Below, in pieces: positions 37,501 to 44,240 of a stretch of 64,000 nt of DNA. The DNA lies in assembly GCA_034336665.1 (NCBI GenBank), contig CM067589.1:1807720-1871719 (forward strand), in the 5' to 3' direction. A model generated the notes under the pieces. The model saw only the letters and a program-made list of their open reading frames with translations. It was not told the DNA's origin and ran no database searches. Numbering within the stretch: position 1 is the stretch's first letter; each line of letters starts with the position of its first letter. A program made the translations under genes and the position numbers. Source of the stretch: Luscinia megarhynchos (lineage: Eukaryota; Chordata; Aves; Passeriformes; Turdidae).

Positions 37501-40500
37501 ACAGGCAGTATGATCAAGCCTTTAGTCTGTGCCCTACATTTCTGCATTAAATAATAAATACCTGGCACTCTGCATAGTTTCCAGTGCATCTCCCTGCAAT
37601 CATTAGTGCCCTTTCCAAGGGGGAATGCTCAGGCAGATATTAAATAGCCACATCTTTAGCAGCCTTTGCTAATCATGCTGCTTTCAGTTTGAGATACTTT
37701 CTTGCTGGAGGGAAAGGATTAGTTAGGATTTTAAAGCTTCACAAAATGCTAATGCATATCACAAAGGTGCCCCAGGAACTCTGTTCTAAAAGGTGTTTAA
37801 ATCCTATTGTTTATTAACCCCAAAATGGGAGGGGCTGAGCTGCAGACCAGGATCAGTGACTCCCACCTGAGTCCCAGGGAGGAGCTGTGCCATGCTCTGA
37901 GCACCCCCTGCCCCAGAGCTTCAGGGATGGCCCCTCCCTGCCCAGAGGAGGGCAGGGGGAGCAGGACCCAGCCAGGGCTGCACTCACCAGGCGCTCGGCC
38001 CCAGGCTCCAGCTTCACCTCAGCCCGAGCAGGACGGGAATCCTCCCCTGCAGCCTCGGGGGGAGCAGCTTCTCCCAGAACTATCAGCCCCTGCAAGAGAG
38101 GGAACAGCAAGTAACTGCGGGTCCTTTGGTCTGCAGAGGGAAGGTGCAGCCCACGTGCCCCCAGCCCCCCACAGTGCACAGCAGGACTCCAGAGGCGCTG
38201 CCCAAGCCAGCCCGGTGCTGCTCCTGAGAGCTGAGCCCAGCCACAGGGCAAGGACAGAGGCTGAGGCAGCCCCCGGGCCCTGAGCACCCTGCCCTCCTCC
38301 AGGGACAGGGCAGCACTGCTCTCACCACTCTCCATGGAACTGCCACACTGCCAGGCACACTACAGGTGACAAAAATCTGCAAACCTGTTACTCTGGGCAG
38401 ACCTCCCCCCTCCCAGTATTTACAAAAATTCAGTAAGGAAAGAAAGACACTGCTATAAACTTAGTGGACAGTGCCTGAGCAGTGTTTTATCAGGTTTAAC
38501 ACATGCTGTCCTGTTTCTGCTTAACTGTAAAGGCAGGACTGCCCTGCCCTCAGAACAACACCAAGTGAAATAAAATCACTGTAATTATGCATATTCTGAG
38601 CTGTATTATAACAAAGCAGGGCAAAATGTGCAAGGGATTGGGGAGCTGGTGGAACCTCCAGGCCATGAACACAGCCCAGGACAAAGACAAGCCCAGTGAG
38701 CTGCACTTGGTCAAACAAGAGCTGTGCAGGGGCTGTTTTCAGTCACCTGGAAACAATTCTGGAGGCTGCCCAGCGTGTCAGAGCACAGGGAGCCTGGAGG
38801 AGAGCCTGGGCACGCTCTCTGGGAGAGGACCCAGCTGCAAGGCTGCCCCCCAACCTGCTGAATGAAGTGCTGCAAACTGGGTGCTCCACAGGCAGCTCTG
38901 AGCCCCTGGTCTGGGGTTTGCTCCACATCCCACCAGGCTCCCACTGAGCCCATCCACACCTGCCCAGAGCACAATTCCTGCTGAGACACCCGGGCACAGC
39001 TCACCCTCCAAACACGGGGTTATTTCTGCCTGCCTGCTCCTTCCCTTGCTTTGATCTGACACAGCAATGTGTCTTTCCTGAAGGGTACACTGGGATGTAA
39101 ACTCTAACAGAGAAAGGTAATTAACCTAAAAAAGAAAGAAATCAAATTTCTTTGAACTTTAGAACTTGTAGAACTGTGAATTCCTGAAGCAGCTACATTT
39201 TAACCTCCTTATGGCCAAGCAAGCCGGAGTTAGGTTATATTGATACAAAAAACAAGGTGTTTCCAAATTCTTTAACTGTTTTCCTTGTTCAATTTGAAGC
39301 CAAATCCATTCCAACAATGCGTGTTACTGAAACACGGGTTTGTTTCTCCTATTCTTGTTCCAAGCCCTTTTGAGACACTCTAGTTTTTCACTGGTGCAAA
39401 CAGAATCTGTTTTGCAACCACCCCAGGGCTCACTGACACCAAGGTAACAACAGCTGGGTGCAGAATCATCTCCAGGCAGCCCTGTCAGAGATGGGGAATG
39501 TGGTACTCGTGGCTCTGTCCTTTCCTTCTTCAGGCAGAGCAGCCACCACCCAAAAGAGCCAAGTTCTGAATGCCCCTGCACCTTGATCATGCACTGGGTC
39601 CTCACAGCTGGGGTCTGCCTTGAACAAATCAGAGGATGATCCAGAGGCCAGAGGCTCCTTTCAGACCTTGAGGCTGCAGCCTCAGATAAAACACAGGGGA
39701 TGCTGTAACATTATCAGGCCGTTCCACCAGCCTGCCAAGTTGCCATCACCTGGTGAAACGCCTGAACTTTCCACATCATGAGTTTTCTCCTTTCTTCCAT
39801 TACTTGACTTTTAGCATGCAGATGTTCAGCTATTTTGTATTTTGTACTAAAACCCGAGCACTTTAAGAAGATGGTTCCTTCTGAAGAATCACTCATTTGC
39901 CCACCTCCCAGAAGCTTCTGCCCTGCTCTCAGTAATGGATTCTGCTCACAACCACTCCTTTAGAGCCCCACTCACTCAATTAAGGCTGTTTTCCTACACA
40001 GCTGCATCCAAGTCCAGTCTCCCTCCCCTCTTTCTACCCCCTGCAAGCCTCTCCCCAGCAGCCCAGAGCAGCACACATCTTGGGAAAGGCGTTTGCCAGA
40101 CTGAATTCCTGAGATCTCTCAGTTGATGCAACACCAGGAGCCTTCTTGCCACAAACTCCAGACATTCCTTCCTCCAAGGCCTGACATTTAGATGTGCATG
40201 CCTGAACAAGTCTCCATAACAATCCCTTCCTCAGCCCTTCTCTGCTCTCCCCCATTCTACCACCATGTGAGAGCAATGCTAAAAAAAATCCTTCCACAGA
40301 GAAAGGTCAGCACCAAAAAATGATCTTTTTTAAACAGAACAGACTCAATTTTAAGCCTGTTCAGATAGCATCTGAACTAACTTCCTCCACAGGCCACTCC
40401 CTTTTCCACTAAGTCTCAGTTTTTCTTATCCCCATCTTCAGCTACTCCGAAAAAGAAAGAATGGGAAGGTCTTTAAAAAATATCAAAGAAAAAGAGAAAG

Positions 40501-41441
40501 GCTTGAGTGATGGGGAAGAGCATCACACGTGGAAGAGCAGCAGCTGTGCTGAGCAGCACAGACTGACTCTAAAGGCAGGTACTGCTCCCTTCAGTTATCA
40601 CACTGAGCAGGACAGGAATTCACTCAGCCCATGGCAAACTGCATCCCCACCAGTCACAGCTCTGCAATCTGCTCTGGGAGAGAGGCAGGGGAGAAGCACC
40701 AGAGCTCACAGCCCTGTGGTGTCAGGGGGAGCAGCAGTGCCCAGGGCAGAGCTCACAGCCCTGTGGTGTCAGGAGCAGCCCCGGGCAGTGCCCAGCAGCC
40801 CCGGGCAGGCAGGGCAGGGCAGGGCAGGCAGGGCAGTGCCCAGCAGCCCCAGCAGCCCCAGCAGCCCCGGGCAGGGCAGGGCAGGCAGGGCAGGGCAGGG
40901 CAGGCAGGGCAGGGCAGCCCCGGGCAGGGCAGGCAGGGCAGGGCAGGGCAGCCCCGGGCAGGCAGGGCAGGGCAGGGCAGGCAGGGCAGGGCAGGCAGGG
41001 CAGGGGCAGGGCAGGGCGGGCAGGGCAGGGCCCGGGGCAGGGCAGGGCAGGGCAGGGCAGGCAGGGCAGGGCAGGCAGGGCAGGGCGGGCAGGGCAGGGC
41101 AGGGCAGGGCAGAGGCCCGGGGCAGGGCAGGGCGGGGCAGGGCAGGCAGGGGCAGGGCAGGGCAGCCCCAGCAGCCCCAGGCAGGGCAGGGAGCAGGGAG
41201 CAGGGCAGGGCCGGGCAGGGCAGGGCAGCCCCGGGCAGGCAGGGCAGGGCAGGGCAGGCAGGGCAGCCCCGGGCAGGCAGGCAGGGCAGGCTGTCTCACC
41301 TTGCTGGCCCGCAGCTGGCGGTAGATGTCCGTCTGCTGCCGGATGCGGTACTCCAGGTCCGACACGTGCGCCTGCAGCCAGTTCCAGCGGCTGACGATGG
41401 CGGCGCGGTCTGCAGCCCAGCGCCACTCGGCCCTGCGCCTC
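19319..41441 (-). CDS. KANSL1: KANSL1, coding exons 3-15 (5' coding exon outside window)
   Basis: KANSL1 is the scaffold of the NSL complex, in which MOF/KAT8 acetylates histone H4 in the nucleus; haploinsufficiency causes Koolen-de Vries syndrome in humans. Thirteen exons of 142, 102, 116, 175, 130, 183, 153, 149, 119, 58, 113, 247 and 264 nt join in one frame to TAG at 19321-19319, giving about 650 residues against about 675 for the same human part. Seen in order: a helical segment ([20 protein letters not shown]), the WDR5-binding ART motif, LNPSCALCG, basic linkers, and the PEHE/MOF-binding region ending [10 protein letters not shown]. Codon-rich GC and Ala/Arg/Pro gains mark the bird sequence. 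The exon carrying the start codon is beyond 64000. Confidence 0.96.
19583..20119 (-). other. KANSL1: KANSL1 intron 14 with minisatellite
   Basis: A 537-bp intron. From about 19840 to 20110 it consists of tandem plus-strand units of CAGTGCCACCCCTGCCCTGC with variants, ending a few bases from the exon 14 donor. Confidence 0.85.
20120..20366 (-). CDS. KANSL1: KANSL1 exon 14
   Basis: 247 nt, acceptor CTCCTGTCTCAG, donor CAG|GTGGGT. It completes the split arginine codon and reads [20 protein letters not shown], then [37 protein letters not shown]. Human has [21 protein letters not shown] and [16 protein letters not shown]. The segment is rich in SP/TP sites. Confidence 0.97.
20367..21574 (-). other. 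KANSL1: KANSL1 intron 13
   Basis: Just past the exon 13 donor (plus 21478-21560) there is an AGC run and three copies of the unit CAGCAGCCCCTGTGAAGGCC. The rest of the 1.2 kb shows nothing recognisable. Confidence 0.8.
21575..21687 (-). CDS. KANSL1: KANSL1 exon 13 (PEHE region)
   Basis: 113 nt, acceptor CTTGCCTTGCAG, donor CAG|GTACCG. It reads [20 protein letters not shown] then [17 protein letters not shown]. Human is [36 protein letters not shown], so this is one of the most conserved parts of the protein and lies in the region that contacts MOF. Confidence 0.98.
22028..22085 (-). CDS. KANSL1: KANSL1 exon 12 (PEHE region)
   Basis: A small 58-nt exon, acceptor GTTGTGTTGCAG, donor GAG|GTGAGG. 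With the split serine codon it reads [20 protein letters not shown], against human [20 protein letters not shown]. The phase joins both neighbours exactly. Confidence 0.95.
22086..22658 (-). other. KANSL1: KANSL1 intron 11
   Basis: A 573-bp intron without recognised repeats or other features. Confidence 0.8.
22659..22777 (-). CDS. KANSL1: KANSL1 exon 11 (start of PEHE region)
   Basis: 119 nt, donor CAG|GTACTG. It reads [20 protein letters not shown] then [19 protein letters not shown], virtually identical to human. The acceptor is a NAGNAG (TTGCAGCAG), so inclusion of the first glutamine may vary between transcripts. Confidence 0.98.
22778..23723 (-). other. KANSL1: KANSL1 intron 10
   Basis: A 946-bp intron with no repeat array or mobile element recognised. 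Confidence 0.8.
23724..23872 (-). CDS. KANSL1: KANSL1 exon 10
   Basis: 149 nt, acceptor CTCTCCCCTGCAG, donor GCT|GTGAGT. It reads (V)[38 protein letters not shown] and ends QGTSASA. Human has [38 protein letters not shown], so the core SYLAA and HSP-RQLS-SS motifs are shared in a Ser/Pro-rich linker. Confidence 0.93.
23873..24112 (-). other. KANSL1: KANSL1 intron 9
   Basis: A 240-bp intron, donor GTAGGC, acceptor CCCTGCAG. Nothing else seen. Confidence 0.85.
24113..24265 (-). CDS. KANSL1: KANSL1 exon 9
   Basis: 153 nt, acceptor CCCCTCCTCAG, donor GAAG|GTAGGC. It reads (K)[20 protein letters not shown] and ends [15 protein letters not shown]. Human KLSHHQTRPDRTHR and KMRLRDHSSERSE align at the ends; the middle is diverged and Ala/Pro-rich. 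Assignment rests on phase and the conserved ends. Confidence 0.9.
24405..24795. repeat. Array of CACACACCTG-based units
   Basis: Plus-strand units such as CACCTGCACACACCTGCAGT, CACCTGGACA and ACCCGCACAC, variable in length (about 8-24 bp). The array is dense in CACCTG E-box hexamers. Confidence 0.9.
24830..25285. repeat. Minisatellite, 15-bp CTGCAGGAGCTCAGG unit
   Basis: About 30 units of CTGCAGGAGCTCAGG with variants CCCTGCAGGCG, ACCTGCAGG and TGCTGCAGG. On the KANSL1 strand each unit contains CTCCTGCAG, which resembles an acceptor. Confidence 0.93.
25314..25496 (-). CDS. KANSL1: KANSL1 exon 8
   Basis: 183 nt, acceptor TACCCTGCAG, donor CCA|GTAAGT. It reads (D)[39 protein letters not shown] and ends [10 protein letters not shown]. 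Human is [39 protein letters not shown], an unmistakable match. Confidence 0.98.
27411..27510 (-). mobile_element. CR1 LINE fragment (antisense on plus strand)
   Basis: The plus strand reads GAATCCCAGAATGG, then GGGACACCTTCCCCACC and GCCTGGACACTTCCAAGGAT, the complement of the avian CR1 3' region. Confidence 0.65.
28005..29465. repeat. Large minisatellite, about 25-29-bp CCCCCAGGTGTGGCTGCACC unit
   Basis: About 55 units of CAGAACCCCCAGGTGTGGCT followed by GCACC, GCTCC or GTACC, with variants AGCCCCCAGG and GTGTGCT. It has few stops in any frame, so false ORFs of up to about 740 residues run through it on both strands. Each plus-strand unit contains CCCCCAGGTGTG. Confidence 0.95.
29478..29607 (-). 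CDS. KANSL1: KANSL1 exon 7 (apparently shortened)
   Basis: 130 nt, acceptor ATGGCTGCCCAG, donor GACG|GTGAGC. It reads [20 protein letters not shown] then [20 protein letters not shown] and FPD. Human has [10 protein letters not shown] and [24 protein letters not shown]. Human has 13 residues (VHRNSTIRPGCDV) before NPSC that I cannot find here. Of three nearby acceptors, only this one agrees with phase 0 at the end of exon 6. Arrays flank the exon on both sides. Confidence 0.85.
29645..30000. repeat. GGGACAGGGACAGG purine-rich array
   Basis: Degenerate 6-14-bp units (GGGGACAGGG, GGGATAGGGA, GGGCATGGGG) beginning about 40 bp upstream of KANSL1 exon 7. On the KANSL1 strand it is pyrimidine-rich. 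Confidence 0.88.
30011..30112. repeat. 100-bp interspersed repeat, copy 1
   Basis: AAAGGTAAGTGGATTTTTGC, then CTGCATACACAAATAAAG, ATATTTCCTGCAATT and CTTTTCCCTCCA. A close relative lies at 31986-32088. Family not recognised. Confidence 0.75.
30195..30490. repeat. AT-rich block with (TA)n and (CA)n
   Basis: About 290 bp that is nearly all A/T, with TA runs at 30217-30235 and 30448-30475 followed by CACACACACACA. A sharp change of composition in a GC-rich locus. Confidence 0.85.
31986..32088. repeat. 100-bp interspersed repeat, copy 2
   Basis: AAAGGTAAGTGGATTTTTGC, then CTGCATGCACAAATAAAG, TCATTTCCTCCAATTT and ATTTTCCCTCCA, about 80-85% alike to 30011-30112 by eye and in the same orientation. 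Confidence 0.75.
32420..33095. repeat. Minisatellite, 17-bp unit
   Basis: About 39 head-to-tail copies of TTCAGCAYCCTCACTAG or TTCAGCAYCCTCAGGAG, with CACTAA as a third variant. The unit length is exact throughout and only three positions vary. Confidence 0.96.
33096..33139. repeat. (CCCT)n microsatellite
   Basis: About eleven uninterrupted CCCT units directly joined to the 17-bp array, about 125 bp from the exon 6 donor. Confidence 0.95.
33264..33438 (-). CDS. KANSL1: KANSL1 exon 6 (WDR5-binding motif)
   Basis: 175 nt, acceptor GTGCCCGCAG, donor CAG|GTCAGT. After the split threonine codon it reads [40 protein letters not shown] and [18 protein letters not shown]. Human has [26 protein letters not shown] and [29 protein letters not shown]. 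ART (33333-33341) is the arginine motif that inserts into WDR5 in the human complex; the basic KRRR stretch follows. The bird copy drops the human NLVSSSS segment. Confidence 0.97.
33439..34684 (-). other. KANSL1: KANSL1 intron 5
   Basis: A 1.25-kb intron; a short C/T-rich tract at 34078-34125, otherwise nothing recognised. Confidence 0.8.
34685..34800 (-). CDS. KANSL1: KANSL1 exon 5
   Basis: 116 nt, acceptor TTTCCTTAG, donor AACAC|GTAAGC. It reads [38 protein letters not shown](T). Human has ESVSQPLENHGAPIIGH and [15 protein letters not shown]. Both ends match human and the phase (0 in, +2 out) joins exon 4 to exon 6 exactly. This exon is less GC-rich than its neighbours. Confidence 0.93.
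34801..37987 (-). other. KANSL1: KANSL1 intron 4
   Basis: A 3.2-kb intron without recognisable repeat arrays, mobile elements or extra exons. Confidence 0.75.
37988..38089 (-). CDS. KANSL1: KANSL1 exon 4
   Basis: 102 nt (34 codons), acceptor CCCTCTCTTGCAG, donor CTG|GTGAGT. It reads [20 protein letters not shown] then [14 protein letters not shown]. Human is [34 protein letters not shown], the same length, so the alignment needs no gap. Confidence 0.95.
38090..41299 (-). other. KANSL1: KANSL1 intron 3
   Basis: A 3.2-kb intron. 38100-40770 shows no recognisable feature; 40785-41290 is a GGGCA-based array reaching to within about ten bases of the exon 3 donor. Confidence 0.8.
40785..41290. 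repeat. GGCAGGGCAGGGCAGGCAGG pentamer-type array
   Basis: About 500 bp of GGGCA and GGCA units mixed with AGCCCCGGGC and AGCCCCAGC, lying just downstream (in transcript sense) of the exon 3 donor GTGAGACAGCC. Confidence 0.95.
41300..41441 (-). CDS. KANSL1: KANSL1 exon 3
   Basis: 142 nt, acceptor GTGTCGTTGCAG, donor AAG|GTGAGA. It reads [40 protein letters not shown] and RQLRASK. Human has [47 protein letters not shown]. The segment is predicted mostly helical. The acceptor and first 17 nt are copied in the array beside it. Confidence 0.98.
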
Positions 41442-42060
41442 CTGCAACGACACACACACAGCTTTACTGGCACAGCACAGCTCACAGAAACCCACCCAGG
41501 GTAACCCTGCACTCCGCCCTGCGCCCCCTGCAACGACACACACACAGCTTTACTGGCACAGCACAGCTCACAGAAACCCACCCAGGGTAACCCGCTGCTC
41601 GCCCTCGCCCCCTGCAACGACACACACACAGCGGCATTGGCACGGGGTGCTCAGCACACAGAGTAACAGGGTAACCCGCACTCCGCCCTGCGCCTCCTGC
41701 AACGACACACACAGAGCTTTACTGGCACAGCACAGCTCACAGAAACCCACCCAGGGTAACCCTGCACTGCGCCCTGCGCCCCCTGCAACGACACACACAC
41801 AGCGGCATTGGCACGGGGTGCTCAGCACACAGAGTAACAGGGTAACCCTGCACTCCGCCCTGTGCCTCCTGCAACGACACACACACAGCTTTACTGGTAC
41901 AGCACAGCTCACAGAAACCCACCCAGGGTAACCCCGCACTGCGCCCTGCGCCCCCTGCAACGACACACACACAGCGGCATTGGCACGGGGTGCTCAGCAC
42001 ACAGAGTAACAGGGTAACCCCGCACTCCGCCCTGTGCCTCCTGCAACGCCACGGGGTGTT
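41425..42060. repeat. 86-bp tandem array that includes the KANSL1 exon 3 acceptor
   Basis: Units recur every 86 bp, the third only 83 (starts near 41425, 41511, 41597, 41680, 41766, 41852, 41938, 42023). Each starts ACTCCGCCCTGCGCC and CCTGCAACGACACACAC, followed by one of two alternating halves, GCTTTACTGGCACAGC or GCGGCATTGGCACGGG, and GGGTAACC. The first unit's start lies inside exon 3. Confidence 0.94.
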
Positions 42061-42360
42061 AGTGCACGGGGTGCTCAGCACACAGAACAGCAGGATAACT
42101 GACAGACACACCAGCACACAGAACACCCAGGGTAACTGAGACACACCAGCAGCTCCATCCTGGAGCAAGGACTGACACCATCACACCATGATCATTATAA
42201 AGGAATTCCACACGTGCTGCAGGGGCCACGTCTCTGCAGAGCAATACTCCAACATCTTCTGGCACCCAGGGACTCAGTACCAAAACACCTGCAGGAGTTC
42301 AAGTCCTTCCCTCTGCAATATCTCCCATGTAAAGCCAGATCTCAGCATTTTGCTCTTGGG

Positions 42361-42496
42361 GGATCTACAGTGAATTGTTTTTGGAATCAAATGCTGCTGA
42401 GAGCACATCCAAAGTGCCAGTTCCCTACTTTGCCTCTCCCATTACAAAGCACCTCTGCCTGCTGGAGCACTGGCCTGTGCTGTTAAATACAGCCCA
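42361..42496. repeat. 135-bp direct repeat, copy 1
   Basis: Contains AATCAAATGCTGCTGAGAGC, ACATCCAAAGTGCCAGTTCC and CAAAGCACCTCTGCCTGCTG. It differs from the copy at 43247 at only a handful of bases by eye. Confidence 0.93.
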
Positions 42497-43246
42497 AAAA
42501 GTCTCTGGCATCAGTCCCCAGATCCCCCTGAACAGCAGCTCATACCATGTGGCCACAGTTAAACCCCAGTGAGAAGTTTCACAACCACCACTGCTGGGGT
42601 TCAGAAGCTGGAGGGGAGCACCAGGGCCAGCCCTGCAGCAGTAGAACCCTGATTCCCATGGATAAATATTAAGGCTGCCCAGAAATGAAGAAAACCCCGA
42701 CATGGTGTGGAAACAAAGCATCATCAGAAAGTGCTGACAAATCCAGCGTTGCTGCATAAAGCCTTTGCCACATCTGGGTGCTCAGCAATTAAGAAATTAA
42801 TCACAAAATAATTCCCTTTGCCCATCTCCCCTTCCTTCTGTGCAGCAATTTTGAAGCAGCCAGAGCACGTGGGGCAGGGGAGCCACAGCAATGTCCAGAT
42901 GTTTCCTCCAAAATCAAAGCAGAAAGTCTTCTGCTGAGATTGACCCATCTCAGAGCTGGAACCTGCCACGGCAGCAGAAGCAGCAAGTGGTCAGGGGGGT
43001 TTTGTACTGAGGCAGCCCCAGCTGCAGAGGTGGGAAGGAGCAGAAATCATCAAGTTCTTCAAAGAATCTGCACCTCCTGGGCCTCTGCCCTGATTTAGGC
43101 AAAACTGCTACCAAATGCACTTGCCTAAAAATGAAATAAATACAAAAAATCCCCAGGGTTATTACAAGTTTCAAATCAACTAACAGAAATACCCTGAAAA
43201 GGAGGAGTTGGTTGGTTCAAACTGCAAATGAAAGCCATGCACAGTG

Positions 43247-43381
43247 GATCCACAGTGAATTGTTTTCAGAATCAAATGCTGCTGAGAGCACATCCAAAGT
43301 GCCAGTTCCCTACTTTGCCTCTCCCATTACAAAGCACCTCTGCCTGCTGCAGCACTGGCCTGTGCTGTTAAATTCAGCCCA
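43247..43381. repeat. 135-bp direct repeat, copy 2
   Basis: Same orientation, 886 bp from copy 1; differences include GGATCT/GGATCC, TTTTGG/TTTCAG and CTGGAG/CTGCAG. Confidence 0.93.
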
Positions 43382-43944
43382 TTCCTTCACTCAGATTATA
43401 CAGAAATTGAGATTAAGTATGAAAAAAAATAGTTTAAAATCCATTTAGTTTCTTAAGTGACATGGCAGCACGAGCAGCAGCAGACCTGCTCCTCACCTTA
43501 AAATCAGGACACATCCTACCCCAGAAAAACCCACTGGATTTGAACCAAAAATAACCCAAGAAAGCGAAACCCAGTAATGCACACTTCATCCTGTGACACC
43601 AGCAGGGGAGGAGGGGAGGAACAGAATGATGCCTCAGCCACACTTTCCAAAACAGCAGCCAGCCTAGCGTGGCTCTAAATTTAGAGCTGAGCCTTTCCCA
43701 GCTGGGCCCCGCCCTTCCCTGCTCAGGGCAGGGATGTTCCCCATGGGAGCAGCTCTGGGACAAGGACCTGCACACCCTCCTCAGCTTTAATGCCTCCCTA
43801 AGCATTCTGTGAAAATGATTCTTCTCGCATCTGGCACTAGAAAGAACAACCATGCACAACACAGAGTGTGATGTCCTGCAGGGACCTGAAACCTCCACCT
43901 GCCCTGGGGGAGAGGAAAACAATCTCCTTTCTTTATAAACCTGA

Positions 43945-44095
43945 AAAATGCCTCCAAGGAAGATGGAGAGGGACTTTTCACAAGGGCGTGGAGTGACAGG
44001 CCAAGGGGGAATGCTTCAAAGTGAGAGATGGAAGGGTTAGCTTGGATTGGGAAGAAATTGCTCCCTGTGAGGGTGGTCAGGCCCTGGCAGGGGTT
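43945..44095 (+). mobile_element. CR1 LINE fragment (sense)
   Basis: Plus strand carries CCTCCAAGGAAGATGGAGAG, GGACTTTTCACAAGGGCG, GAAGAAATTGCTCCCTGTGA and GGGTGGTCAGGCCCTGGC, matching the avian CR1 region just upstream of the 3' end. Confidence 0.82.
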
Positions 44096-44240
44096 AGTGC
44101 CATGGCAGGGACACCTCCCACTGCCCAGGCTGCCCAACCCCAGTGCCCAGCCTGGCCCTGGGCACTGCCAGGGATCCAGGGGCCTGCCCACCCTCTCTGG
44201 AAGGATTCCTTCCCAAAATCCAATCTCAGCCTCAGCCTCA
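44096..44240 (-). mobile_element. CR1 LINE fragment (antisense), abutting the sense piece
   Basis: Plus strand GCCATGGCAGGGACACCTCC, then CAGCCTGGCCCTGGGCACTG and GGAAGGATTCCTTCCCAAAA, the complement of the CR1 3' region. Confidence 0.8.

Noticed and set aside
40461..41629. Gly/Arg/Gln-rich plus-strand ORF and Pro/Cys-rich minus-strand ORF
   Set aside because: Translations of the GGGCA array; the only real coding is KANSL1 exon 3 on the minus strand.
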